This document shows, one piece after another, positions 1 to 6,763 of a DNA stretch of 39,540 nucleotides. The position numbers and the translations under genes were made by a program. Numbering within the stretch: position 1 is the stretch's first letter; each line of letters begins with the position of its first letter. The notes under the pieces were generated by a model. That model was not told the origin of the DNA, did no database searches, and saw only the letters and a program-made list of their open reading frames with translations. This DNA is from CAVVWJ01 sp965652025 (GTDB taxonomy: Bacteria; Gemmatimonadota; Gemmatimonadetes; Gemmatimonadales; GWC2-71-9): NCBI GenBank assembly GCA_965652025.1, contig CBFGTM010000032.1, forward strand, positions 1 through 39,540. The letters run 5' to 3'.

Positions 1-1257
1 GCCCACCGCCGATTCGGTCAGCTTCCCTTCTCCGAGGTGATCGAGCCTGCCATTCATCTGGCGAACCAGGGTTTTGTGATCGACGAATACCGCAGCCGAT
101 CGATCGCGGACGACAGCACCCGCCTGGCTCTCTTTCCCGCGTCCCGGGCAACCTTCCTGCCAGCAGACCGGCCTCCCGTCCCCGGCTCGACCTTTCTCCA
201 ACCCGAGCTGGGAGCCACCCTCGAGGCAATTCGTGACAGCGGTTCCGCCGGCTTCTATCGGGGCTGGGTGGCAGACCTGATCGTGAGGGAGATGGGGCGC
301 GGCGGCGGGCTGATAAGTCGGGAGGATCTGGGAGCCTATCGCGCGATCTGGAGAGTCCCGGTCGAAATCTCCTACCGCGGCTACACCATCTACTCGATGC
401 CTCCAGCGTCCTCGGGGGGCGTGACGATGGGTGAGATCCTCAACATCATGGAAGGCTTTGCACCGCTGCCACCGTTCGGCTCCGCGGCGCTGATGCATCG
501 TGAAGCCGAGGCTATGCGCCGCGCCTTCATCGACCGGAACACCTATCTGGGCGACCCGGGCTTTGTGCGGAACCCGATCGAGCGGCTGCTGTCGAAGCGC
601 TATGCAGAGGGACTGCGACGGCAGATCGGCGAACAGGCTTCCGCCACTCCAGTCCCCGCAGCCACCGTTCCCGGAGGCTCCTCGACCACCCATTACTCGG
701 TCATCGATGCCGACGGAAATGCGGTGAGCTGCACGACCACACTCAACAACAGTTACGGTAGCGCCGTGACCGTTACCGGTGCAGGCTTCTTGCTCAATGA
801 TGAGATGGATGACTTCGCCACCAGCCCGGGGGAGCCGAACATGTACGGACTGGTGCAGGGAGAGGCCAACGCCATCGCGCCCGGCAAGCGGATGCTTTCG
901 GCCATGACGCCAAGCATTGTGCTGGATTCCACCAAGCAGCTCCACATGGTGGTGGGAACGCCCGGCGGGCCGAGGATCATCACCATGGTCTATCATGTGA
1001 TCTCCAACGTGATCGATCACCGAATGTCACTTCCCGAGGCGATCGCGGCTCCCCGCCTGCACCACCAGGGATTGCCGGACAGTCTCATGGTGGAGCAAGG
1101 CGGCTTTGCTGCGGAGACGCTCGACAGCCTTCGTGCGCGAGGCCACGGTGTGTCGGAACGAGGCCTGTGGGGCGACGTCGAGGGCATTATTCGCACACCT
1201 GCCGGCTGGCAGGGGGTCAGCGATCCCAGAAGAGGTGGGGGAGGCGCTGGATACTAG
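1..1257 (+). CDS. ggt: Gamma-glutamyltransferase (5' end outside window)
   Basis: Ntn-hydrolase that cleaves gamma-glutamyl bonds of glutathione and related peptides, normally in the periplasm. The reading frame is open from base 1 with typical family sequence (LPFSEVIEPAIHLA) upstream of the first possible GTG at 37, so the true start lies before the window. The autoprocessing site is visible as TTHYSV, and the catalytic Thr of the small subunit would be the codon at 685-687. Downstream are the small-subunit landmarks DADGNAVS, LLNDEMDDF, MLSAMTPSIVLD and GTPGGPRI. The C-terminus is complete and ends at TAG 1255-1257, followed directly by a terminator hairpin. The signal peptide and the N-terminal part of the large subunit cannot be seen. 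Family assignment is firm; the physiological substrate is not known from sequence. Confidence 0.95.
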   Translation, partial: AHRRFGQLPFSEVIEPAIHLANQGFVIDEYRSRSIADDSTRLALFPASRATFLPADRPPVPGSTFLQPELGATLEAIRDSGSAGFYRGWVADLIVREMGRGGGLISREDLGAYRAIWRVPVEISYRGYTIYSMPPASSGGVTMGEILNIMEGFAPLPPFGSAALMHREAEAMRRAFIDRNTYLGDPGFVRNPIERLLSKRYAEGLRRQIGEQASATPVPAATVPGGSSTTHYSVIDADGNAVSCTTTLNNSYGSAVTVTGAGFLLNDEMDDFATSPGEPNMYGLVQGEANAIAPGKRMLSAMTPSIVLDSTKQLHMVVGTPGGPRIITMVYHVISNVIDHRMSLPEAIAAPRLHHQGLPDSLMVEQGGFAAETLDSLRARGHGVSERGLWGDVEGIIRTPAGWQGVSDPRRGGGGAGY

Positions 1258-1265
1258 CAACCGTA

Positions 1266-1310
1266 ACAAAAGACCCTCCGAGATCGTCTCCGGAGGGTCT
1301 CTCGTTTCTC
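1266..1310. terminator. Bidirectional intrinsic terminator between convergent genes
   Basis: A 10-bp perfect stem, AGACCCTCCG (1271-1280) with CGGAGGGTCT (1291-1300), closes a 10-nt loop. The plus strand continues into CTCGTTTCTCTT. The minus strand continues into TTTGTT. It lies between the ends of ggt (plus) and the lipoprotein gene (minus), so it probably ends both transcripts. Confidence 0.85.
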
Positions 1311-1323
1311 TTACTTCCGACGG

Positions 1324-2139
1324 TTAGGTCGCGGTTCTAAACGACTCATCCAGCACGATGGTGACCGAGGTCCCCTGCGGCAGGACCACATCCCGGTCCT
1401 TGGTCTCGACCGCCCGCTGAGCTCCTACCGCGCCCCCGATGACGCCACCGATGATGGCGCCCTTGCTGCTGCCGCCGATTACTCGACCCAGAATAGCGCC
1501 TGCGGCGGCGCCTCCCGCCGGCTTGGCAATGTCACCGGCGTTGGTCTTCCGACCTTCCAGCCGAGTGTCCACGTGCTGAATGGAGGCGGCGATGGGATAG
1601 GACTTCCCGCCCACGGTTACCGATGTGGGCTGCAGGGTGAGCGTGCCGGTGGTATCGCTCTTGTTCTCCGACTCCTTGATGGCAGTCACCTTCAAGCTCA
1701 CCACCGACCCTGCCGGGATCACCACTCGACCGGAACGGTCCTTCACATCGCTGGCAATCTTGGCGGTGACGGTATCTCCCACCTTGTTCTTCTGAGAGCG
1801 GATCTCAGCCGTCGTGGCCGCGGTTAGACTGGTGCCGGCCGCAAGACTGGCCGGGGTGGCGGCAGGCGCAGCCGCCGTCGGAGCCGGGGCACTCGGTGCC
1901 GGCGTTGGGGTCGACGGGGAAGCCGCCGGGCGGCTGGGCCGAGTCGTCGTCCGGCTCGGGCTACTCGACGGCGCCGGGGCGCTGGCGGTCGGCCGGTCGT
2001 TCAGCTCGGCGCTGGTGTCGACGGGGGCCAGCTGTAGATCACGACTCAAGCTGTCCGCCGCGGCCCTGTCGTCCTGGTCCCCCCGCCCACAGGCCACGAG
2101 AGCCGCCAACGTGAGCGATGCAATCATCGTTCTCGACAT
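1324..2139 (-). CDS. Predicted lipoprotein with Pro/Ser/Thr linker and glycine-zipper segment
   Basis: A 271-aa envelope protein of unknown function. It starts with a short lipoprotein signal whose lipobox is LVAC (Cys17). A low-complexity Pro/Ser/Thr/Ala linker covers roughly residues 50-100. A folded region at about 103-200 contains VVIPAGSVVSLKV, like the beta-domain seen in secretion-channel and cell-envelope proteins. Residues 208-240 are a Gly/Ala-rich glycine-zipper stretch (GGAAAGAILG, IIGGVIGGAVGA), which often inserts in or packs against membranes. The C-terminal part (LPQGTSVTIVLDE) repeats the 'prevent-extraction-by-detergent' style of hydrophobic strand. The start is supported by AGGAGG seven bases before ATG. 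It is transcribed divergently from the ABC exporter and convergently with ggt. I can assign location but not function. Confidence 0.8.
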   Translation of the reverse strand: MSRTMIASLTLAALVACGRGDQDDRAAADSLSRDLQLAPVDTSAELNDRPTASAPAPSSSPSRTTTRPSRPAASPSTPTPAPSAPAPTAAAPAATPASLAAGTSLTAATTAEIRSQKNKVGDTVTAKIASDVKDRSGRVVIPAGSVVSLKVTAIKESENKSDTTGTLTLQPTSVTVGGKSYPIAASIQHVDTRLEGRKTNAGDIAKPAGGAAAGAILGRVIGGSSKGAIIGGVIGGAVGAQRAVETKDRDVVLPQGTSVTIVLDESFRTAT

Positions 2140-2196
2140 CTAACCCTCCTTAGTGTGACTTGCTCGGGCCGCGCGGCTCGGTGACATTCCAGTTGC

Positions 2197-3969
2197 ATGC
2201 GCGAGCTGCGCTCACTTCTTCCGTATCTCAAGCCCTACCGCCGGGCCTACGTTCTTGGACTGACGCTGGTCGTCGTCTCCAACTTCTTTGCCACGCTGGG
2301 ACCCCGGTTTCTGCAGCAAGGGATCGACGCGCTGCGCGTGGGGGGAGACTTTCGCCAGGTGCAAACGGCGGTGCTGCTCCTCCTTGCCGTGGCCTTGGTC
2401 GGTGGTGTCGCGCGGTACGGAATGCGCGAACTGCTCAACAGCGGCAGTCGCCGGGTTGAGACCGACCTGCGAGACCAGCTCTACCTCCATCTGCAACGGA
2501 TGGCGGCGGAATTCTACGACCGCTATCCCACCGGCGATGTGATGGCCCGCACAACCAACGATCTGCTGGCCGTCCGCATGGTCGCCGGCCCGGCGCTGAT
2601 GTACTTGGTGGATACTACTATCCGGGCCCTCCTGGTTGTACCCACCATGGTCACGATCAGCCCTCGGCTCACGCTGCTCGCCCTGGTTCCACTGCTCGGC
2701 CTGCCGATCGCGATGGTCTCGCTGGGCCACTTGATCCACCTGCGTTCCCAGGCTATCCAGGCCCAGTTCAGCGTTCTGACGAGTCATGCCCACGAAAATC
2801 TGACCGGTGTCCGGGTGGTCCGGGCCTACCGGCAGGAGCGGGCCGAGATCGGGCACTTCCGGGACCTGAGCGAAGTGTATCTGGAGCGGAACCTGGGTCT
2901 GGCACGAGTACAGGGGGCGTTCTATCCCCTGTTGACCCTGTTCGGGGGTACCAGCGGCCTGGTCGTGCTGTACATCGGTGGCCGCCTGGTCATGGCAGGG
3001 TCCGTCACGGTCGGAGAGTTCGTCGCGTTCGGCGTGTACCTTGCGATGCTGGTCTGGCCGATGATCGCGCTGGGATGGGCGGTCAACCTGGTGCAGCGAG
3101 GGGCCGCCTCGATGGGGCGGATCAACGAGCTGTTCCACCAGCCTCCCGCCATCACCGGTGCGACGGTCCCAGTCTCACTCCCTCCGGCTACCCGCTCCAG
3201 AGCCCTCGAGTTTCGGGAGGTGTGGTTCAAGTACCCGGGCGCGGAGGCCCGCGGTTGGGTCTTGCAGGACATCTCCTTCAAGGTGGCCCGAGGCTCCTCT
3301 CTCGCGATCGTGGGGGCCACCGGAGCCGGCAAGTCTACGCTGGTCGATCTGATCGCGCGGATATATGACCCCGACCGGGGCGGGGTGCTGATCGATGGTG
3401 TCGACATCCGGCAGCTAACCCTCGAGGACCTGAGACGAGCCGTCGGGTTCGTCCCCCAGGAAACTTTTCTTTTCAGTGAGACCCTGCGGAGAAACATTCT
3501 CCTCGGCGCTCCCGATGACGGACGACTCGACGAGGTTGCCTCAGTCGCTCAGCTTACCGAGGCCCTGCCGGCTCTTCCCCAGGGCTTCGAGACCCTCATC
3601 GGCGAACGGGGCATCAACCTCTCGGGAGGACAGAAGCAGCGGGCGGCCATCGCCCGGGCGCTGGCGCAGAACCCTCCGATTTTCGTCCTCGACGACGCGC
3701 TCAGTGCCGTTGACGCTCAGACCGAAGCTCGAATCCTGTCCGGGCTGCGGAATGCGCTGGTAGGAAGGACCAGCGTCATCGTCTCCCACCGGCTCGCCGC
3801 GGTGCGCGATGCAGACTGGATCCTGGTTCTCGACAGCGGCCGGATCGTGGAGCAGGGAGTCCACGCCGACCTGCTGGCAGCCGGAGGCCGCTACTGGGAG
3901 CTACTGCGGCGGCAGCAGATGGAGGAGGAGCTGGAAGAGGAGAGCGTGAGCGGGAAAGGGCAAGCGTAG
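2197..3969 (+). CDS. ABC exporter half-transporter with degenerate Walker B (MdlA/BmrC-like)
   Basis: A 590-aa type IV ABC half-transporter, a membrane domain of about six helices (residues 15-300) fused to a nucleotide-binding domain. Visible motifs are Walker A GATGAGKST (373-381), Q-loop VPQETFLFS (about 419-427), signature LSGGQ (475-479), D-loop SAVD (503-506) and the H-loop His531. Walker B reads FVLDDAL, so the usual catalytic Glu is Asp500. This is the pattern of the degenerate-site subunit in heterodimeric exporters such as TM287/288, BmrCD and MdlAB. No partner half-transporter is adjacent; the next gene is on the other strand. The C-terminus has a Glu-rich tail. There is no convincing Shine-Dalgarno sequence before ATG 2197, but the protein begins at the expected position for the family. 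Substrate unknown (lipid or drug). Confidence 0.92.
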   Translation: MRELRSLLPYLKPYRRAYVLGLTLVVVSNFFATLGPRFLQQGIDALRVGGDFRQVQTAVLLLLAVALVGGVARYGMRELLNSGSRRVETDLRDQLYLHLQRMAAEFYDRYPTGDVMARTTNDLLAVRMVAGPALMYLVDTTIRALLVVPTMVTISPRLTLLALVPLLGLPIAMVSLGHLIHLRSQAIQAQFSVLTSHAHENLTGVRVVRAYRQERAEIGHFRDLSEVYLERNLGLARVQGAFYPLLTLFGGTSGLVVLYIGGRLVMAGSVTVGEFVAFGVYLAMLVWPMIALGWAVNLVQRGAASMGRINELFHQPPAITGATVPVSLPPATRSRALEFREVWFKYPGAEARGWVLQDISFKVARGSSLAIVGATGAGKSTLVDLIARIYDPDRGGVLIDGVDIRQLTLEDLRRAVGFVPQETFLFSETLRRNILLGAPDDGRLDEVASVAQLTEALPALPQGFETLIGERGINLSGGQKQRAAIARALAQNPPIFVLDDALSAVDAQTEARILSGLRNALVGRTSVIVSHRLAAVRDADWILVLDSGRIVEQGVHADLLAAGGRYWELLRRQQMEEELEEESVSGKGQA

Positions 3970-3996
3970 TGGGAACTCGAATGCCGCTCACGGCTT

Positions 3997-4725
3997 TCAA
4001 AGTCGTGCCCTGAGGAACTCCGGCGTCAGTCCCTCCAGCCAGCCGGCCAGGCGGGTGAATTCCCCGGTGACCAGCAGGATTCCGACCCCCACCAACAGCA
4101 GGCCGCTGGTTCGCATGACCCAGGGCAGAAAGCGCCTGAACCGCTGGAACCACCCCATGAACCAGTCCGTAGCTGCAGCGGCGATCAGAAACGGAATCCC
4201 CAGTCCGGCTGAATACACCGCCAGCAATGCCATGCCCTGGGTTACGTCGACCGAAGTGGCGGCCAGTCCCAGAATGCCGCCGAGCACCGGACCGATGCAC
4301 GGAGTCCATCCTGCGGCGAAGGCCATTCCCACTAGGGCTGAGCCCAGGTAGCCGATCGGCTTCTGACTGAGGTGGAACCGGTGCTCCCGAGCCAGCGACC
4401 CCGGGGTGACCACGCCGAGACAGAACAGGCCGAACAGGATTACCAGCGCCCCACCAACCCGCTGGACCCAGACCTGGTGATAATTGAGCGAGCGCCCCAG
4501 GGCGGTGGCGGTGGCGCCCAGCGCAATGAACACCAGCGAAAAGCCGAGCACGAACAGCACCGCATGCCCCAGCGCCCCACGCCGCTGCCGGCCGACCGCC
4601 GGCAGGGCCATGCCGGTGAGGAAACCGATGTACGAGGGAACCAGTGGGAGGACGCAGGGCGAAAGAAAGCTCAACAGCCCCGCTGCAAAGGCGACGCCCA
4701 CACCCAGCGCTGCCGACTCACTCAC
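3997..4725 (-). CDS. ccdA: Cytochrome c biogenesis / thiol-disulfide electron carrier CcdA
   Basis: Integral membrane protein (242 aa with the chosen start) that moves electrons from cytoplasmic thioredoxin across the membrane for cytochrome c maturation or periplasmic disulfide reduction. It corresponds to the transmembrane domain of DsbD. The two family cysteines are in LSFLSPCVLPL (Cys24) and AAGWTPCIGPV (Cys143), in the first and fourth of about six hydrophobic segments. I chose GTG 4725 because it overlaps the fur-family stop as GTGA, the coupling seen along this operon. An ATG at 4761 would add 12 residues and overlap the regulator more deeply. No partner thioredoxin-like or cytochrome assembly gene follows within the window. 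Confidence 0.9.
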   Translation of the reverse strand: MSESAALGVGVAFAAGLLSFLSPCVLPLVPSYIGFLTGMALPAVGRQRRGALGHAVLFVLGFSLVFIALGATATALGRSLNYHQVWVQRVGGALVILFGLFCLGVVTPGSLAREHRFHLSQKPIGYLGSALVGMAFAAGWTPCIGPVLGGILGLAATSVDVTQGMALLAVYSAGLGIPFLIAAAATDWFMGWFQRFRRFLPWVMRTSGLLLVGVGILLVTGEFTRLAGWLEGLTPEFLRARL

Positions 4726-5192
4726 CAGGGAGCCAGCTCCCGCTGGCGGCAGGTCTGGCATACCCCATAGATCTCGACCTTGTGCCGGCGGTGCTGGAAT
4801 CCGTGTTCGTCCGCCAGGACAGGCAGCATCCGTTCCAACCGTTCGTTGGCGAACTCCACCACCCGGCCGCACTGCTCACAGATCAGGTGCTCATGATCGG
4901 ACTGGGCGGTCATGGCCTCGTAGCGCCGGAAGCCCTCGCCGAACTCGTGGCTTCGTACCAGTCCGCTCTCGACCAGAAGGTCCAGAGTCCGGTACACCGT
5001 AGCCATGCCGACCCGTTCGCTGCGCTGTTTCAGCTCGCGGCGAATTCCCTCGACCGACAGGTGGTCCTCAGCCAGAAACACGATCTGGGCGACCAGATCC
5101 CGCTGTTTGGTGATGGGTTGGTGATGCTCTCGGAGGTACTGACGAAAGCGGTCGAGGAGGGCGGCTCCTTCTGCCTTATCCAGGCGCGCCAT
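4722..5192 (-). CDS. Fur-family metal-dependent transcriptional repressor
   Basis: A 156-aa winged-helix regulator. The DNA-binding region spans about residues 15-90, with PITKQRD, HLSVEGI and the recognition helix GMATVYRTLDLL. The dimerisation domain carries DHEHLICEQCG and YGVCQTC, so Cys105, Cys108, Cys145 and Cys148 form the structural CxxC/CxxC zinc site. His-rich ligands around H100-H102 suit a regulatory metal. The sequence does not tell me whether it is Fur, Zur, PerR or another type, so no symbol is given. The start is taken at MARLDK because upstream codons are shadow sequence inside the preceding gene. It overlaps that gene by 17 nt and ccdA by 4 nt, so it is made in the same transcript. 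I saw no clear Fur box near the operon start. Confidence 0.93.
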   Translation of the reverse strand: MARLDKAEGAALLDRFRQYLREHHQPITKQRDLVAQIVFLAEDHLSVEGIRRELKQRSERVGMATVYRTLDLLVESGLVRSHEFGEGFRRYEAMTAQSDHEHLICEQCGRVVEFANERLERMLPVLADEHGFQHRRHKVEIYGVCQTCRQRELAPW

Positions 5193-5577
5193 CGGTGGGA
5201 GCGGCGGTCGAGGAGACTGAGGAAAACCACTCGGCGGGGGGGACCGCCACTGGTGGTTGCTCGTCGTCGGTTCGCCGCTGCGCCTCCTGCAGGACGCGAG
5301 CGAGGGCCTCCATGGGTCCGCTGCCAACCTCCTGGACGGCTGACTCGAATTTGCCCCGCTCCTTGCCCTTGATGGCGAGGACGTAGCGGGCCGTGTAGAT
5401 CCGGCGGCGATCGCCGTCCACCCGCGACAGCACCGCGGTTCCCCATTCATTGGCATCGCGCCGGAGCGGTGCGAACACCCAGACCCCGTCCACCTCGGAC
5501 GGAGGGACCGTCTCTGCCACCGCCTGGGCCAGCCGCTCCCAGCCCGGAGCGCCCACAGCCTGGCTCCGCGGGTTCAT
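5176..5577 (-). CDS. Conserved-looking hypothetical protein in fur-ccdA operon
   Basis: A 133-aa soluble protein I do not recognise. It has no signal peptide, membrane segment or cysteine. The N-terminal 90 residues look folded (WERLAQAVAE, VDGVWVFAPLRRD, GTAVLSRVDG, RIYTARYVLAIKGKERG) and alternate strands and helices. The C-terminus is Pro/Ala/Ser-rich and probably disordered. The start ATG 5577 overlaps the stop of the upstream gene as ATGA, which is better supported than the Met six codons earlier. Its end overlaps the Fur-family gene by 17 nt. The phrase around 'TARYVLAIKGKERGKFES' suggests a small regulatory or nucleotide-binding fold, but that is only an impression. Confidence 0.75.
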   Translation of the reverse strand: MNPRSQAVGAPGWERLAQAVAETVPPSEVDGVWVFAPLRRDANEWGTAVLSRVDGDRRRIYTARYVLAIKGKERGKFESAVQEVGSGPMEALARVLQEAQRRTDDEQPPVAVPPAEWFSSVSSTAAPTDGAPG

Positions 5578-6671
5578 GGCTGGGCCTGCTCCCACCGTTC
5601 GATGTAAAAGCGAAGCACATGCATGAAGTCTTGTGCGTTGGTGACGACGCCATAGGCCTGGTGGGTTCCGCGGTCCCGCAGCTTGTTCACCACGAACTCG
5701 GTCTGATCAACGCAGATAGTCATCAGCGGCAGCGGAATCCCATCGCACAGGTAGAAGGCGGGAAGCATGTTGCCGACGGCGATGGCGTGCAGAGCCGTCG
5801 CCACGAAGACGGCGCCGGTGGCCTTGACGGTGTGCTCCCGCATCGCGTCCTGCGCCGCGAGGTTGTCGCTGTAGACGCCGGGCAGCGGCCCGTCATCTCG
5901 GATAGACCCGGCGAGGACGTACGGAATCCGATTGCTCACCAGAGCGTGCATGATGCCGCTCTTGATGAGTCCGGTCTCGACCGCGCGCTCGATTGAACCG
6001 GCCGCCCGCACTCGATTGATGGCCCGCATGTGAAGCCCGTGTCCACCCTCGGTTGGCTGGCCGGTGTTGCTCATCCCCAGCGTGGTACCGAAGATGGCCG
6101 CCTCGATGTCGTGCACCGCCACGGCATTGCCGGCCAGCACCGCCTGGACGTAGCCGTTGTGAATAAACCATTCGAAGTCGGCCCGGGCTCGGGAGTGCAC
6201 CAGAGCGGGTCCGATCACCCAGACGAGATATCCTCCCCGTCGTTTCTCCTCACCGACTCTGGCGGCCAGCTCCTCGTAGTTGACTGGTCGCTCCCGGCTG
6301 ACCTCAGTCGACATGAAGCGGAACTCGTTGACTCCGTGACCGCCACCCAGAAATCCCCGGGCATAAACCACGATCCCTTCGGTGCCATCTTCGGCTTCGC
6401 CCATGGCGATCAGATCACCACGCTTCAGACGTCGCGGCTCGATGGTCTCAAGCTGCTCTGGACGCTTGACCACCACGCAATCCATCCGGGGCCGGGTCGG
6501 AGCCTGCCACGCGCCGTTGACTCGGATGTAGGTCGGCAGATTCGAGGTAGAGAAGAACCCCTCCGGAAGCACCCCGTCGGCTGGAAGCGGGGCAAACCGG
6601 GCGTTCGGCGCACCGGCAAAGGGCGGCTGACTGAAATCGGGTCTGGTGTCGGGAGTATCGGGCGCGTGCAT
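5574..6671 (-). CDS. LOR/SDH-region protein, ornithine cyclodeaminase-like (TIGR00300-type)
   Basis: A 365-aa protein resembling the LOR/SDH conserved region found in archaeal ornithine cyclodeaminases and in the C-terminal half of cyanobacterial AgrE/ArgZ. These family members convert ornithine to proline with NAD. Supporting sequence is FFSTSNLPTYIRVNG near residue 40, GPALVHSRA, AVLAGNAVAVHDIEAAIFG and TLGMSNTGQ in the centre, and VVNKLRDRGTHQA near the end. The enzyme is stand-alone, without the guanidinase domain of ArgZ. It heads the four-gene minus-strand operon and is joined to the next gene by ATGA. No Shine-Dalgarno sequence precedes ATG 6671. A promoter-like pair ends about 11 nt upstream, so the transcript may be nearly leaderless. 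Family assignment is from memory of motifs; activity is inference. Confidence 0.68.
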   Translation of the reverse strand: MHAPDTPDTRPDFSQPPFAGAPNARFAPLPADGVLPEGFFSTSNLPTYIRVNGAWQAPTRPRMDCVVVKRPEQLETIEPRRLKRGDLIAMGEAEDGTEGIVVYARGFLGGGHGVNEFRFMSTEVSRERPVNYEELAARVGEEKRRGGYLVWVIGPALVHSRARADFEWFIHNGYVQAVLAGNAVAVHDIEAAIFGTTLGMSNTGQPTEGGHGLHMRAINRVRAAGSIERAVETGLIKSGIMHALVSNRIPYVLAGSIRDDGPLPGVYSDNLAAQDAMREHTVKATGAVFVATALHAIAVGNMLPAFYLCDGIPLPLMTICVDQTEFVVNKLRDRGTHQAYGVVTNAQDFMHVLRFYIERWEQAQP

Positions 6672-6680
6672 ACGGGGGAG

Positions 6681-6709
6681 AAGCTAGGTGGGCTTCAGAG
6701 GGTATTCAA
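6681..6709 (-). promoter_or_regulatory. Possible sigma-70 type promoter for the LOR/SDH-fur-ccdA operon
   Basis: On the minus strand, TTGAAT (6704-6709) and TAGCTT (6681-6686) are separated by 17 nt and lie just before ATG 6671. The -35 matches TTGACA at four of six positions; the -10 is weak. It would start transcription within a few bases of the ATG, in line with the absent ribosome-binding site. Weak evidence only. Confidence 0.28.
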
Positions 6710-6763
6710 GCGCGTGCCCGCGGGTGGGGACAGAATTAGGTTTGAAACAGCGAGGAGATCGTC

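Noticed and set aside
2160..2188. TTGCTC-N17-GACATT as promoter for the ABC exporter
   Set aside because: The -10 matches TATAAT at only three positions and its start point would fall at or after the ATG.
2212..3138. 308-codon open frame antisense to the ABC exporter
   Set aside because: Composition (His/Gln/Asp/Arg-rich) is typical of a shadow, and the sense gene is complete.
3946..3991. GTGAGCGG / CCGCTCAC inverted repeat after the ABC exporter
   Set aside because: Eight pairs with a loop of 30 nt and no T-run, so not a credible terminator.
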